Part shown: in pieces, positions 1-8,297 of the stretch
Numbering within the stretch: position 1 is the stretch's first letter
How the letters are laid out: every line of letters begins with the position of its first letter
Assembly: GCF_014649995.1 (NCBI RefSeq)
Contig: NZ_BMUC01000001.1
Coordinates: 1,086,031-1,150,030 of the forward strand
Direction: 5' to 3'
Origin: Streptomyces griseoflavus
GTDB lineage: Bacteria; Actinomycetota; Actinomycetes; Streptomycetales; Streptomycetaceae
Length of the DNA: 64,000 nt
The notes under the pieces: generated by a model
Seen by the model: the letters and a program-made list of their open reading frames with translations, nothing else
Told to the model about the DNA's origin: nothing
Databases searched by the model: none
Position numbers and translations under genes: made by a program

Positions 1-224
1 AGCGAGGTGACGCCCGGGCCGACCTCCGCGATCGTGCCCATGTTCTCGTGGCCGAAGGTGATGCCGGGCTCGGCGGCGGTACGGCCCTCGTACATGTGCA
101 GATCGGAACCGCAGATGGCGGTCGAGGTGACCCGTACGATCACGTCGTTCGGATGCTGGATGGTGGGGTTGTCGACTTCTTCGACCGCAACCTCGAACGG
201 TCCCTTGTACACGACGGCCTTCAT
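1..224 (-). CDS. Zinc-dependent alcohol/formaldehyde dehydrogenase, N-terminal part
   Basis: Only the first 74-75 residues are inside the window; the gene continues past the left edge. The protein begins MKAVVYKGPFEVAVEEV and shows the medium-chain dehydrogenase zinc site: AICGSDLHMYEG (zinc-ligand Cys near residue 38) and the following GHENMG block near residue 60. These features fit the glutathione-independent formaldehyde dehydrogenase branch (FdhA type), NAD-dependent enzymes oxidising formaldehyde or short alcohols in the cytosol. The ATG at 222-224 is the natural start because the MKAVV motif is the usual N-terminus. It is transcribed away from the 63-aa gene at 397; a 19-bp tandem repeat lies in the shared upstream region. 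Exact substrate cannot be settled from this fragment. Confidence 0.85.
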   Translation of the reverse strand, partial: MKAVVYKGPFEVAVEEVDNPTIQHPNDVIVRVTSTAICGSDLHMYEGRTAAEPGITFGHENMGTIAEVGPGVTS

Positions 225-342
225 GGCTCAGACCTCCACTCGGTGGTGTGCGTGTCCGGTGCCGCGCCTCCCCCGATGCTCCGCGTGACCCATTTCTCAT
301 GGTTATCCGGTCTGTCCCGCTGGGCAAGCCGGTAATGTCCCC

Positions 343-380
343 ATACGTATCGTCCTACGAAATACGTATCGTCCTACGAA
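343..380. repeat. Perfect tandem 19-bp direct repeat in a divergent promoter region
   Basis: The unit ATACGTATCGTCCTACGAA occurs twice back to back (343-361 and 362-380). Each unit opens with the 8-bp palindrome ATACGTAT and contains CGTA-N6-TACG. The second copy ends 16 bases before the ATG at 397, so the array lies in the leader or promoter of that gene and about 120 bases upstream of the dehydrogenase start. Likely a double operator, by inference only. Confidence 0.8.
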
Positions 381-396
381 AGCGAAGGGGGCCGTC

Positions 397-588
397 ATGG
401 CGGCACAGCGGCTGGGAACCCTGCTCGTCCCCGTGCCCGGGCTGTCCGGCACGACCTACCCGGTGGGCACCACCGTGACCGTCCGTGGTCGCGGCGCGAC
501 GGTCGACGGGTTCGTGAACGGCGACTGGCTGCCGCTGTCGTGGTGGGAGTTCTCCGACGGCCTCCGTGAGGACATCGCCGACCGCTGA
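397..588 (+). CDS. Small hypothetical protein, 63 aa
   Basis: I do not recognise this protein. It starts MAAQRLGTLLVPVPG, is glycine/valine rich in the middle (YPVGTTVTVRGRGATVDGFVNG) and ends WLPLSWWEFSDGLREDIADR; no transmembrane segment, signal peptide or cysteine is visible. The GAAGGGGG stretch at about 384-391 is a plausible ribosome binding site for the ATG. The valine/glycine alternation suggests a small beta-rich fold. It stands alone, divergent from the dehydrogenase and convergent with glpK, directly behind the 19-bp tandem repeat. G/C-rich third positions favour a real gene. Confidence 0.6.
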   Translation: MAAQRLGTLLVPVPGLSGTTYPVGTTVTVRGRGATVDGFVNGDWLPLSWWEFSDGLREDIADR

Positions 589-620
589 CCCCCCCGCACG
601 CCGCACCCGGACGGTCCCCG

Positions 621-2147
<1,527 letters not shown>

Positions 2148-2187
2148 CGCTGCCACCTCTCCTGGTGTGACGACAGAGCCTGGGGAT

Positions 2188-3084
2188 CTACGGTTCCTCG
2201 GTGGCGGGGCCTTCCTCCTGCGCTCCCGCCCTGGCGGTGATCACCGGCTTGAGGAGCAGGTCGTAGACGAGGACACCGGCGATTCCGCCGATGAGCGGGC
2301 CGGCGATGGGGATCCACCAGTAGCCGCTGAACCATCCGAACGTCCCCGGCAGGGCGATGTCGCCCCAGCCTTCGAAGTAGGTGAACAGACGGGGTCCGAA
2401 ATCACGCGCGGGATTGATGGCGTATCCGGCATTCGTGCCGAACGTGAGACCGATCGCGACGACCACCAGGCCGATGAGGAACGGGTGGAGATTCGACAGC
2501 GGAGCCACGTTGCGCATGTCGATGAGCGCGCAGATCAGCAGGAGGAGAATTCCCGTTCCCACGATCTGGTCCAGCAGCGGGCCCCACCAGGAATCACCGA
2601 AGTATTCGGCGGGGAACGTGGCGAAGATGGAGTAGGTCGCCAGTGACTCGTCCCGCGGGATCGCCGCCTTGGTGTTGGCCGCGTCGATGGCCCACCGGTA
2701 GCAGGCGTAGACGAGCGCGGCGCCGACGAAGGCGCCGAGGATCTGGGCCAGCCAGTACGGCAGGACCTTCTGCCAGGGGAAGTCCCTGCGTACGGCGAAG
2801 GCCAGCGTCACCGCGGGGTTGAGGTGGGCTCCGCTGATGCCGCCGGCCACGTAGACACCGAAGACCACGGCGAGGCCCCAGCCCCAGGAGATGATCAGCC
2901 AGTTGGCCGGCCCGAATTCCACGAATTGTCGCCCCGACCCGGGCAGGCCCACGACGGCGACGGCCACCGACCCGATTCCCAGCAGAAGCAGGACGAACGT
3001 TCCCAGGAATTCGGCGAGCATGTCGCCGGCAATTCCTTCTTTGTATCCACGGCGACGTGGCGGTGCTGCAATGCGTTCAGCCAT
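2188..3084 (-). CDS. glpF: Glycerol uptake facilitator (aquaglyceroporin)
   Basis: Major intrinsic protein family channel for passive glycerol entry across the cytoplasmic membrane. 298 aa with six hydrophobic segments and the two half-helix signatures NPA at residues 89-91 (SGAHLNPAV) and 224-226 ([12 protein letters not shown]); the Asp after the second NPAR is the usual mark of glycerol-conducting rather than water-specific members. The N-terminus has a basic extension ([17 protein letters not shown]) before the first membrane helix, and the C-terminal tail is acidic. First gene of the glpF-glpK operon, so glycerol entry and phosphorylation are co-expressed. Regulation by a GylR-like repressor is expected from other Streptomyces, but I could not identify its operator. 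Confidence 0.95.
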   Translation of the reverse strand: MAERIAAPPRRRGYKEGIAGDMLAEFLGTFVLLLLGIGSVAVAVVGLPGSGRQFVEFGPANWLIISWGWGLAVVFGVYVAGGISGAHLNPAVTLAFAVRRDFPWQKVLPYWLAQILGAFVGAALVYACYRWAIDAANTKAAIPRDESLATYSIFATFPAEYFGDSWWGPLLDQIVGTGILLLLICALIDMRNVAPLSNLHPFLIGLVVVAIGLTFGTNAGYAINPARDFGPRLFTYFEGWGDIALPGTFGWFSGYWWIPIAGPLIGGIAGVLVYDLLLKPVITARAGAQEEGPATEEP

Positions 3085-3425
3085 CGGCTCTCCTCAGCAG
3101 GAATGGCGTGGGCCTTTCCTCCCCCTGACGGCAGCGTAGGTCGAACACGCCGACAGGGCGCGCGGAGCGGCATAATTACCTCCAACAGCCCAATTCGGCT
3201 CGTCAGCGGTGGCGGGCGAGTTCACCGGACACGGCGGCATTACGGCGTGCCGGCCCCCCCCACGGTCCGGACCCCGTCGCAGGAGATCGAGTGCGGTCAG
3301 TTGCCCGGGAGTCCGTCCGGGGCCGGGGCACGGACGCGGCCGGACGAATTTCCGTGGCCGCGCGCTCCACGGCGCCCTAGCCTGTCCGGCGGCCCCCGCA
3401 CACCCCGGACCACCAGGAGCCGACC
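3085..3425. other. Intergenic region between divergent glpF and nucleotidyltransferase
   Basis: 341 bases with no credible gene. It must contain the glpF promoter on the minus strand; the only AT-rich patch is TAATTA near 3172-3179, a possible minus-strand -10 region, without a convincing -35 partner. The rest is GC-rich and I see no clear palindrome. Confidence 0.4.
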
Positions 3426-4208
3426 GTGCCGCCCGTCCCCTCCGACGAGGACTTCCTCGACCGTACGGCCGACCGCCTCGCCGCCCTGCCCGGTGTCCAC
3501 GCCGTCACCCTCGGCGGCTCGCGCGCCCAGGGCACCGAGCGGCCCGACAGCGACTGGGATCTCGCGCTGTACTACCGAGGCTCCTTCGACCCCGGCGATC
3601 TGCGCGCCCTCGGCTGGGAGGGCGAGGTCTGCGGCATCGGGGACTGGGGCGGCGGCGTCTTCAACGGCGGCGCCTGGCTGACCGTCGAGGGGCGCCGCGT
3701 CGACATCCACTACCGGGACCTCGCCGCCGCCGAACACGAGCTGGCGGAGGCCGAAGCGGGCCGCTTCCGGGTCGAACCCCTGATGTTCCACCTCGTCGGC
3801 ATCCCGACCTACCTGATCGTCGCCGAACTCGCCGTCAACCGGGTGCTCCGGGGCGACACACCCCGCCCGCGCACCTACCCGCCGGCGTTGCGCGCGAGCG
3901 CCCCACCTCACTGGACCGGCATCGCCGACGCCACCCTCGCCTACGCCAGGGCCGGCCATGCTCCCCGGGGAGCCCTCGCCCAGGTCGCCGGTGCCGTCGC
4001 CGTGGCCGCGACCTGCGCCGCGCACGCCGTGATGGCGGCACGCGGGGAGTGGGTCACCAACGAGAAGGGGCTGCTCCAGCGCGCCGGGCTGGGCGGGATC
4101 GACGAGTTGGTCACGCGGCTGACCGCCACGCCCGACACGCTCGTCCAGGGCGTCACCGAGGCGGAGGACATGCTCGCGCGGGCGGTCGCGGAGGCCCGGC
4201 CCGCCTGA
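3426..4208 (+). CDS. Nucleotidyltransferase-domain protein
   Basis: 260 aa. The N-terminus carries the pol-beta-type nucleotidyltransferase signature: GGSRAQGTERPDSDWDL at about residues 30-46, the Gly-Ser helix followed by a DxD metal pair, and a third acidic site in GRRVDIHYRD near residue 90. This resembles stand-alone minimal nucleotidyltransferases and kanamycin/streptomycin adenylyltransferase-like enzymes; the substrate is unknown. The C-terminal half (residues 140-255) is alpha-helical, alanine-rich and probably a substrate-binding helical bundle. It is a single gene with no antitoxin-like HEPN partner on either side, which argues against a MNT/HEPN toxin-antitoxin pair. Start ATG-equivalent codon at 3426 follows CAGGAGCC. 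Confidence 0.8.
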   Translation: MPPVPSDEDFLDRTADRLAALPGVHAVTLGGSRAQGTERPDSDWDLALYYRGSFDPGDLRALGWEGEVCGIGDWGGGVFNGGAWLTVEGRRVDIHYRDLAAAEHELAEAEAGRFRVEPLMFHLVGIPTYLIVAELAVNRVLRGDTPRPRTYPPALRASAPPHWTGIADATLAYARAGHAPRGALAQVAGAVAVAATCAAHAVMAARGEWVTNEKGLLQRAGLGGIDELVTRLTATPDTLVQGVTEAEDMLARAVAEARPA

Positions 4209-4245
4209 ACCGGACAAGGGGCGGCGGCGGATCCAGGATCAAGGC

Positions 4246-4315
4246 TACGAGGGGGCTTCGAAGGGCTCCGAGGGGCTTCGAGAGGGCTCCGAAAGGCTCC
4301 CAAGGGCCTCGAAGG
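4246..4315. repeat. Degenerate short tandem repeats (GGGCTTCGA / GGGCTCCGA)
   Basis: About six imperfect copies of a 10-12 base unit, alternately GGGCTTCGAA and GGGCTCCGAG, follow the nucleotidyltransferase stop codon. There is no hairpin-forming arrangement and no coding potential. The stretch lies within the 288-base gap before the 60-aa gene. Confidence 0.6.
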
Positions 4316-4496
4316 CACTCACGACACGTGCGATCACCTTCACCGAGCGTCACCGATTGCTCCGTAAAGACGAGAGCCCGCTCACACTTGGCGGTGAACG
4401 GGTGTCAACTACGTCTCAGTACCGTCACCGGGCGAGGCGTTCGCCCCATGGTTGGCGTTTAACTCTACGAGTACAGCGCAACATGGAGGTGGCAGG

Positions 4497-4679
4497 GTGA
4501 ACGGGCGAACAGTGCTCGAACGCTTTCCCGCAGGTGGACCGCGCGGCTCATGGCCGGCGGAGGAGTTCGCGCACGCGCGGCGCCTGGAGGGTCTGCCCGC
4601 CGAGGTTGTCATGGACCTCGCGACCGACATGTTCCTGGTGATCGTCCGCGCGGACGGCGGCGGCGATGTGAGGGCGTGA
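4497..4679 (+). CDS. Small hypothetical protein, 60 aa
   Basis: GTG start at 4497, chosen because GGAGG sits about 8 bases upstream (4485-4489); an in-frame ATG further upstream (4452) lacks such a site. The protein (VNGRTVLERFPAGGPRG... ending VRADGGGDVRA) has a central acidic helix with EVVMDLATDMFLVIV. I cannot assign a function. Small acidic proteins of this kind often accompany the HATPase/XRE/DUF397 gene sets of Streptomyces, and this one sits directly beside such a set, convergent with the 147-aa gene at 4716. Association by position only. Confidence 0.6.
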   Translation: MNGRTVLERFPAGGPRGSWPAEEFAHARRLEGLPAEVVMDLATDMFLVIVRADGGGDVRA

Positions 4680-4715
4680 CGCCGCGAGCGGACGCCCGGC
4701 CGTCGTGACGCGGTG

Positions 4716-5159
4716 TTACGCGATGACCGGGCGGGACCACGCGGGTGCGGTGCCCGTGAGACGGCAGAGGGCCAGATACAGCGGTATCGGCGGGGTGTAG
4801 GGGAGCGTGCCGTCCGGGCGGTGGATCAGGCCGGGCAGGGCGGGGACCCCGGCGTCGGGCAGGACCGCGCCGGTCGCGTACCGCGCGGGGGCGGGCCACT
4901 CCAGGGCGTAGTCCGAGTCCGACGGGACCAGCCACCACCAGTGCGCCTCGTCGGCGTAGACGCACCCGACCCGCGGCAGCCTGGGCAGCACGAGGGGCCC
5001 GAGCCGGGCGGGGACCGCCACGGCGTCGCAGCCCATCGGGGCCGTCATCCCGTCCGGGACCGGAAGGCGCCGGGGGACGGTCCGGGGCTGCCGTCCGCGC
5101 TGGAGGCGGACCAGCGAGTCCAGGCTCAGCAGGGTGCCGGTGCCGGGAGCGCCTGTCAC
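4716..5159 (-). CDS. Conserved hypothetical protein coupled to HATPase, 147 aa
   Basis: GTG start at 5157-5159 overlaps the TGA of the upstream ATPase gene (GTGA), so the two are translationally coupled and probably co-expressed. The protein has no signal peptide or membrane helix; noticeable features are the aromatic cluster DEAHWWWLVPSDSDYALEWP and a proline-rich C-terminal half with PALPGLIHRPDGTLPYTPPIPLYLALCRL. Proteins like this are recurrent partners of actinomycete anti-sigma-type ATPases, but their role is unknown to me. Plausibly it modulates or is targeted by the ATPase. The reading frame is also open far upstream, but that portion is the shadow of the ATPase gene. Confidence 0.72.
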   Translation of the reverse strand: MTGAPGTGTLLSLDSLVRLQRGRQPRTVPRRLPVPDGMTAPMGCDAVAVPARLGPLVLPRLPRVGCVYADEAHWWWLVPSDSDYALEWPAPARYATGAVLPDAGVPALPGLIHRPDGTLPYTPPIPLYLALCRLTGTAPAWSRPVIA

Positions 5160-5830
5160 GCAGCTCCTCCGTTCCGGGGAGACTCCGGCCGCAGCCGGGC
5201 GGACTCGCCGCTGTCGGCGTCGCCGTGGTCGCCACCGTGGTCCTCGTCGTGACCGTCGTCCGAGCCGCCGGCCGGGCCGGGCTTCGGGCGGGCGCCCCAG
5301 CCCAGGTCGTTGCGCGGCTCGGCCGGATCGCCCGGGGCGTCCGCCTTGTGGGGCAGATCCGCCCACACCAGCAGACCGGGGCCCTGCTCGTGGGCGCCCC
5401 AGGAGTGACACAGGGCGTCGACGAGGAGCAGTCCCCTGCCGTGCTCGTCGTCCGGCCGCTGCCTGGTGTTCGCCCGCGGCCTGTCCGGCGCGCAGCCCTC
5501 GTCCCGCACGGCTATGCGCACCAGGTCGCCGCCCTCGTGCAGCTCGCAGACTATGTGGCTGCTCGCCGTGTGCACGATGGCGTTGGTGACGAGTTCGGAG
5601 ACGACCAGTTCCGCCGTCTCGCAGGTGTCCTCGCACACCGACCAGCCGGTCAGTCGTGCCCTCGTCAGGCGTCTGGCCTGAGCCGGGGAACCCAGATGAG
5701 CGGCCAGCTCGAAACGGAACCGGCGCTCGGCGGCGGTCCCCCAAGGGGCCGGTGCCGAGGCGGCGCCGAGGCCGACGGAACCTGCGGCGGCGTCTGTTCC
5801 TAAGGGCGCGGACGGAATCACGCTTGCCAC
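5156..5830 (-). CDS. ATP-binding protein of the RsbW-like HATPase_c_2 family
   Basis: About 224 aa. The Bergerat-fold boxes are clear: N box ELVTNAIVHT, G1 box VRDEGCAPD and G2 box HGRGLLLVD. These are the motifs of anti-sigma/serine kinase ATPases (RsbW, SpoIIAB relatives). In Streptomyces many copies lack a known sigma partner and instead lie next to XRE/DUF397 regulators, as here. The last 60 residues are a low-complexity Asp/His/Gly/Pro tail (DDGHDEDHGGDHGDADSGES), probably disordered or metal-binding. I chose the GTG at 5828-5830, preceded by GGCGGGG at a suitable distance, over the TTG at 5855-5857 that lies inside a 15-bp palindrome. Confidence 0.85.
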   Translation of the reverse strand: MASVIPSAPLGTDAAAGSVGLGAASAPAPWGTAAERRFRFELAAHLGSPAQARRLTRARLTGWSVCEDTCETAELVVSELVTNAIVHTASSHIVCELHEGGDLVRIAVRDEGCAPDRPRANTRQRPDDEHGRGLLLVDALCHSWGAHEQGPGLLVWADLPHKADAPGDPAEPRNDLGWGARPKPGPAGGSDDGHDEDHGGDHGDADSGESARLRPESPRNGGAA

Positions 5831-5846
5831 TATCGCCCCGCCGTGA

Positions 5847-5882
5847 ACACTTGGCAAGTGTCACTCTGGAAAATGCAGAGTG
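5847..5882. promoter_or_regulatory. Two adjacent inverted repeats in the ATPase/XRE divergent region
   Basis: ACACTTGGCAAGTGT (5847-5861) is a perfect palindrome with 7-bp arms around one base. It is immediately followed by CACTCTG-N7-CAGAGTG (5862-5868 and 5876-5882), a second perfect inverted repeat. Both sit just upstream of the ATPase start and are good candidates for binding sites of a dimeric regulator. Confidence 0.6.
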
Positions 5883-5964
5883 CTGTGTGACGGTCTGGAC
5901 GGCCGTGGCACACTGCTCGCAACAGCACCCCGCGCGGCGCCAGTTGGGATCGCCGGAGATTGGT

Positions 5965-5980
5965 TCGAACGCAAGTTCGC
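5965..5980. promoter_or_regulatory. LexA (SOS-box)-like site upstream of the XRE gene
   Basis: TCGAACGCAAGTTCGC contains CGAAC-N4-GTTCG, matching the actinobacterial LexA core (TCGAAC-N4-GTTCGA) at all but the last base. It lies about 75 bases upstream of the GTG start at 6053 and immediately before a possible promoter (TTGAAC at 5981-5986, TCGAAT at 6005-6010, 18-base spacer). It could instead be an operator for the XRE protein itself. Confidence 0.5.
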
Positions 5981-5988
5981 TTGAACGA

Positions 5989-6012
5989 ATCTTCGAATGG
6001 ATCTTCGAATGG
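5989..6012. repeat. Tandem 12-bp repeat ATCTTCGAATGG
   Basis: Two exact adjacent copies (5989-6000, 6001-6012), each holding the palindrome TTCGAA, located 40-60 bases before the XRE start codon. Together with TTCGAA at about 5964 this gives three TTCGAA cores in one promoter, compatible with cooperative operator binding. Confidence 0.7.
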
Positions 6013-6052
6013 CGCCGCCGGGCTGTCAGCATGTGTGCGAAGGAGGTGGAGT

Positions 6053-6913
6053 GTGAGTGAACCGCGGTCCGCGCCGACGGTGGGACAGGTCGTCCTCGGC
6101 CGGCGCCTGCTGGACCTGCGGGAACGCGCGGGACTGAAGCGCGAGGAGGCCGCCCGCGTCCTCCGCGTCGCCCCCGCCACCGTGCGCCGCATGGAGATGG
6201 CCGAGGTCGCGCTCAAGATCCCGTACCTCCAGCTCCTGCTCAAGGCGTACGGCGTCTCCGACGACGAGGCCGACGCCTTCGTGCAACTGGCCGAGGACGC
6301 GAACCGTCCCGGCTGGTGGCAGCGCTTCCACGACATCCTCCCCGGCTGGTTCTCGATGTACGTCAGCCTGGAGGGTGCCGCCTCCCTCATCCGCAGTTAC
6401 GAACCCCATTTCGTCCCCGGAGTGCTCCAGACCGAGGACTACGCGCGTGGCGTGCTGCGCTCCGGTGCCATCGGGCAGACCCGGCCCGAGGACATCGAGC
6501 GCCACGTCGACCTGCGCATGCAACGGCAGGAACTGCTCACCCGTGAGGACGCGCCCCGGCTGTGGGTCGTGATGGACGAGACCGCGCTCCGCCGCCGGGT
6601 CGGCGGCCCGGAGGTGATGCGTGCGCAGATCGACAAGCTGCTCGAGGCCACGAAGCTGCCCAATGTGACGCTGCAGGTCGCGACCTTCGCCGGCGGGCCG
6701 CACCCCGGTACGTACGGGCCGTTCGTGCTGTTCCGATTCGCCATGCCCGAACTGCCGGACATGGTCTACAGCGAGTACCTGACCGGCGCGGTCTACCTGG
6801 ACGCGCGCACCGAGGTGGCGACCCACCTCGAGGTCATGGACCGCATGGCGGCGCAGGCCGCTACGGCACATCGCACGAAGGAGATCCTCCGGGATCTCCG
6901 CAAGGAGCTGTGA
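6053..6913 (+). CDS. XRE-family regulator with DUF5753 domain (WhiJ-like)
   Basis: 286 aa. An XRE helix-turn-helix occupies about residues 15-70 (LLDLRERAGLKREEAARVLRV then APATVRRMEM), and the rest is the DUF5753 domain typical of Streptomyces regulators (MYVSLEGAASLIRSYEPHFVPGVLQTEDYARGVL; later TFAGGPHPGTYGPFVLF and YLDARTEV). Start GTG at 6053 follows AAGGAGGTGG; upstream in-frame codons lack such a site. Its stop codon is directly followed by the DUF397 ATG, and the ATPase is divergent: the arrangement of the developmental whiJ/abaA-type loci in which the DUF397 protein modulates the DNA-binding protein. Probable role: transcriptional repressor relieved by a small ligand or by the partner. 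Target promoters unknown. Confidence 0.88.
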   Translation: MSEPRSAPTVGQVVLGRRLLDLRERAGLKREEAARVLRVAPATVRRMEMAEVALKIPYLQLLLKAYGVSDDEADAFVQLAEDANRPGWWQRFHDILPGWFSMYVSLEGAASLIRSYEPHFVPGVLQTEDYARGVLRSGAIGQTRPEDIERHVDLRMQRQELLTREDAPRLWVVMDETALRRRVGGPEVMRAQIDKLLEATKLPNVTLQVATFAGGPHPGTYGPFVLFRFAMPELPDMVYSEYLTGAVYLDARTEVATHLEVMDRMAAQAATAHRTKEILRDLRKEL

Positions 6914-7198
6914 ATGGAACTCATGGAGTCCCGGAAGTCCCTGCCCCAGCCGCTGGTCCGCACCGAGCGGATCTACAACGGCATGCCCGCGAGGGACCTG
7001 GGCAGCGAGGGCTGGCACAAGCCGTGGAGCGGGGGCAACGGAGGAAACTGCCTGGAGGCGATGAAGCTCGACGACGGCCGCATCGCCGTACGCCAGTCCA
7101 CCGATCCCGACGGACCCGCGCTGATCTACACCTCCGCCGAGATGACGGCCTTCATCGAGGGAGCGAAGGCGGGAGAGGCGGACTTCCTGCTGTCCTGA
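6914..7198 (+). CDS. DUF397 protein, partner of XRE regulator
   Basis: 94 aa, ATG immediately after the TGA of the XRE gene, with AAGGAGCTG in the end of that gene as ribosome binding site, so expression is tightly coupled. DUF397 features are visible: WHKPWSGGNGGNCLEAMKLDDGRIAVRQSTDPDGPALIYTSAEMTAFIEGAKAGEADF, i.e. the Ser-Gly-x-x-Gly-x-Cys-Glu start and the RxSxxPxGPxLxxTxxEWxAF-like core. DUF397 proteins form pairs with XRE/DUF5753 proteins throughout Streptomyces and act in control of development and antibiotic production; the molecular mechanism is not firmly known. An internal ATG at codon 4 could be used instead. Confidence 0.88.
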   Translation: MELMESRKSLPQPLVRTERIYNGMPARDLGSEGWHKPWSGGNGGNCLEAMKLDDGRIAVRQSTDPDGPALIYTSAEMTAFIEGAKAGEADFLLS

Positions 7199-7280
7199 CC
7201 TGTTGCGTGCTCCTCTTCTTCTGATCCCGACTTGGCACCGCCTTGATCACTAACAGTTGCAGACACTTACGGAGTCCGTC

Positions 7281-8084
7281 ATGACCGGGCAGAACCCCGT
7301 GGAGATCGACACCAGCAGGCCGCACCCCGCACGTATGTACGACTGGTACCTCGGAGGCAAGGACAACTACCCCGTCGACGAGGCCGTGGGCCGGCAGATG
7401 CTGGCCCTCGACCCCCGGGTGCCGGTGATGGCCCGCGTGAACCGCGCGTTCATGCAGCGGGCCACGCGCTGGCTGGCCGGGCGGGGCGTACGGCAGTTCC
7501 TGGACATCGGCACCGGCATCCCCACCGAGCCCAACCTGCACCAGGTGGCCCAGGACGTCGTCCCGGACGCCCGCGTCGTCTACTGCGACAACGACCCCAT
7601 CGTCCTGGCCCACGCGGCGGCGCTGCTGCGGGGCACGGACGAGGGGGCCACCGAGTACCTCCAGGCGGACGCCCGTGACCCGGACGCCATCCTGGAGGGT
7701 GCGCGGAAGGTCCTCGACTTCGGCGAGCCGATCGCGCTGTCCCTCATCGCGCTGCTCCACTTCGTCCCCGACGAGGACGGCGCACGGGATCTCGTCCGCC
7801 GTCTGCTGGACCCGCTGCCCCCGGGGAGCCACCTGGTCCTCACCCACGCCACGGCCGACTTCACGCCCGAGGAGTCGGCGGCGGCCACGGCGAAGCTGAA
7901 AGCGGCGGGGGTGACGCTGGCCCTGCGCTCGCGTGAGGACGTCAGCCGCTTCTTCGACGGCCTCGACCTCGTCCCGCCGGGCGTCACCATTCCCCACGAG
8001 TGGCACCCGGAGCTGGGCGACCCCGTACCCGGGCAGGCCGACGGCGTCATCCCGGGCTACGGAGCGGTGGCCCGCAAGCCCTGA
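7281..8084 (+). CDS. SAM-dependent methyltransferase, DUF574 family
   Basis: 267 aa. N-terminal family signature SRPHPARMYDWYLGGKDNYPVDEA, then the Rossmann SAM-binding motif FLDIGTGIPTEPNLHQVAQ near residue 80, acidic strand-2 end VVYCDNDPIV, and a later LLHFVPDED. This family is nearly confined to actinomycetes and is often found close to XRE/DUF397 and HATPase genes; substrates are unknown. ATG at 7281 preceded by GGAG was chosen over a TTG 24 bases upstream. It lies 82 bases behind the DUF397 gene on the same strand, so could belong to the same transcript or have its own promoter. Confidence 0.87.
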   Translation: MTGQNPVEIDTSRPHPARMYDWYLGGKDNYPVDEAVGRQMLALDPRVPVMARVNRAFMQRATRWLAGRGVRQFLDIGTGIPTEPNLHQVAQDVVPDARVVYCDNDPIVLAHAAALLRGTDEGATEYLQADARDPDAILEGARKVLDFGEPIALSLIALLHFVPDEDGARDLVRRLLDPLPPGSHLVLTHATADFTPEESAAATAKLKAAGVTLALRSREDVSRFFDGLDLVPPGVTIPHEWHPELGDPVPGQADGVIPGYGAVARKP

Positions 8085-8200
8085 CGCCGCAGGGCACGCG
8101 GCGAGGGGCGGTGGGGGAGGAGGGGCGCGCCGGGGGCTCCGACGCGCCGTGTCGGTGCCCGTGGCCTGCCGGCGCCGGGTCTGCCGGGTGCGGCGCCCGG

Positions 8201-8250
8201 CCGGGTGCCGCGCGGGTCTGCCGGGTGCCGCGCGGGTCTGCCGGGTGCCG
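8201..8250. repeat. 20-bp tandem repeat between convergent genes
   Basis: CGCGGGTCTGCCGGGTGCCG occurs at 8211-8230 and 8231-8250, preceded by a half copy (8201-8210) and a diverged copy from about 8176. It lies in the 213-base gap between the ends of the methyltransferase and the gltD-like gene. It has no coding role and no clean hairpin. Confidence 0.75.
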
Positions 8251-8297
8251 TTCGGCACGGCCGGGCCGCGGAACCCCCTGGCACGCACCGGCGCCGG

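Noticed and set aside
3426-4208. MNT/HEPN toxin-antitoxin system
   Set aside because: The nucleotidyltransferase is larger than minimal antitoxins and no HEPN-like gene is adjacent.
5830-5857. TTG start at 5857 for the HATPase gene
   Set aside because: It falls inside a perfect palindrome and lacks a ribosome site; the GTG at 5830 has one.
8201-8250. CRISPR-like array
   Set aside because: Repeats are directly adjacent without unique spacers, and no cas genes are present.
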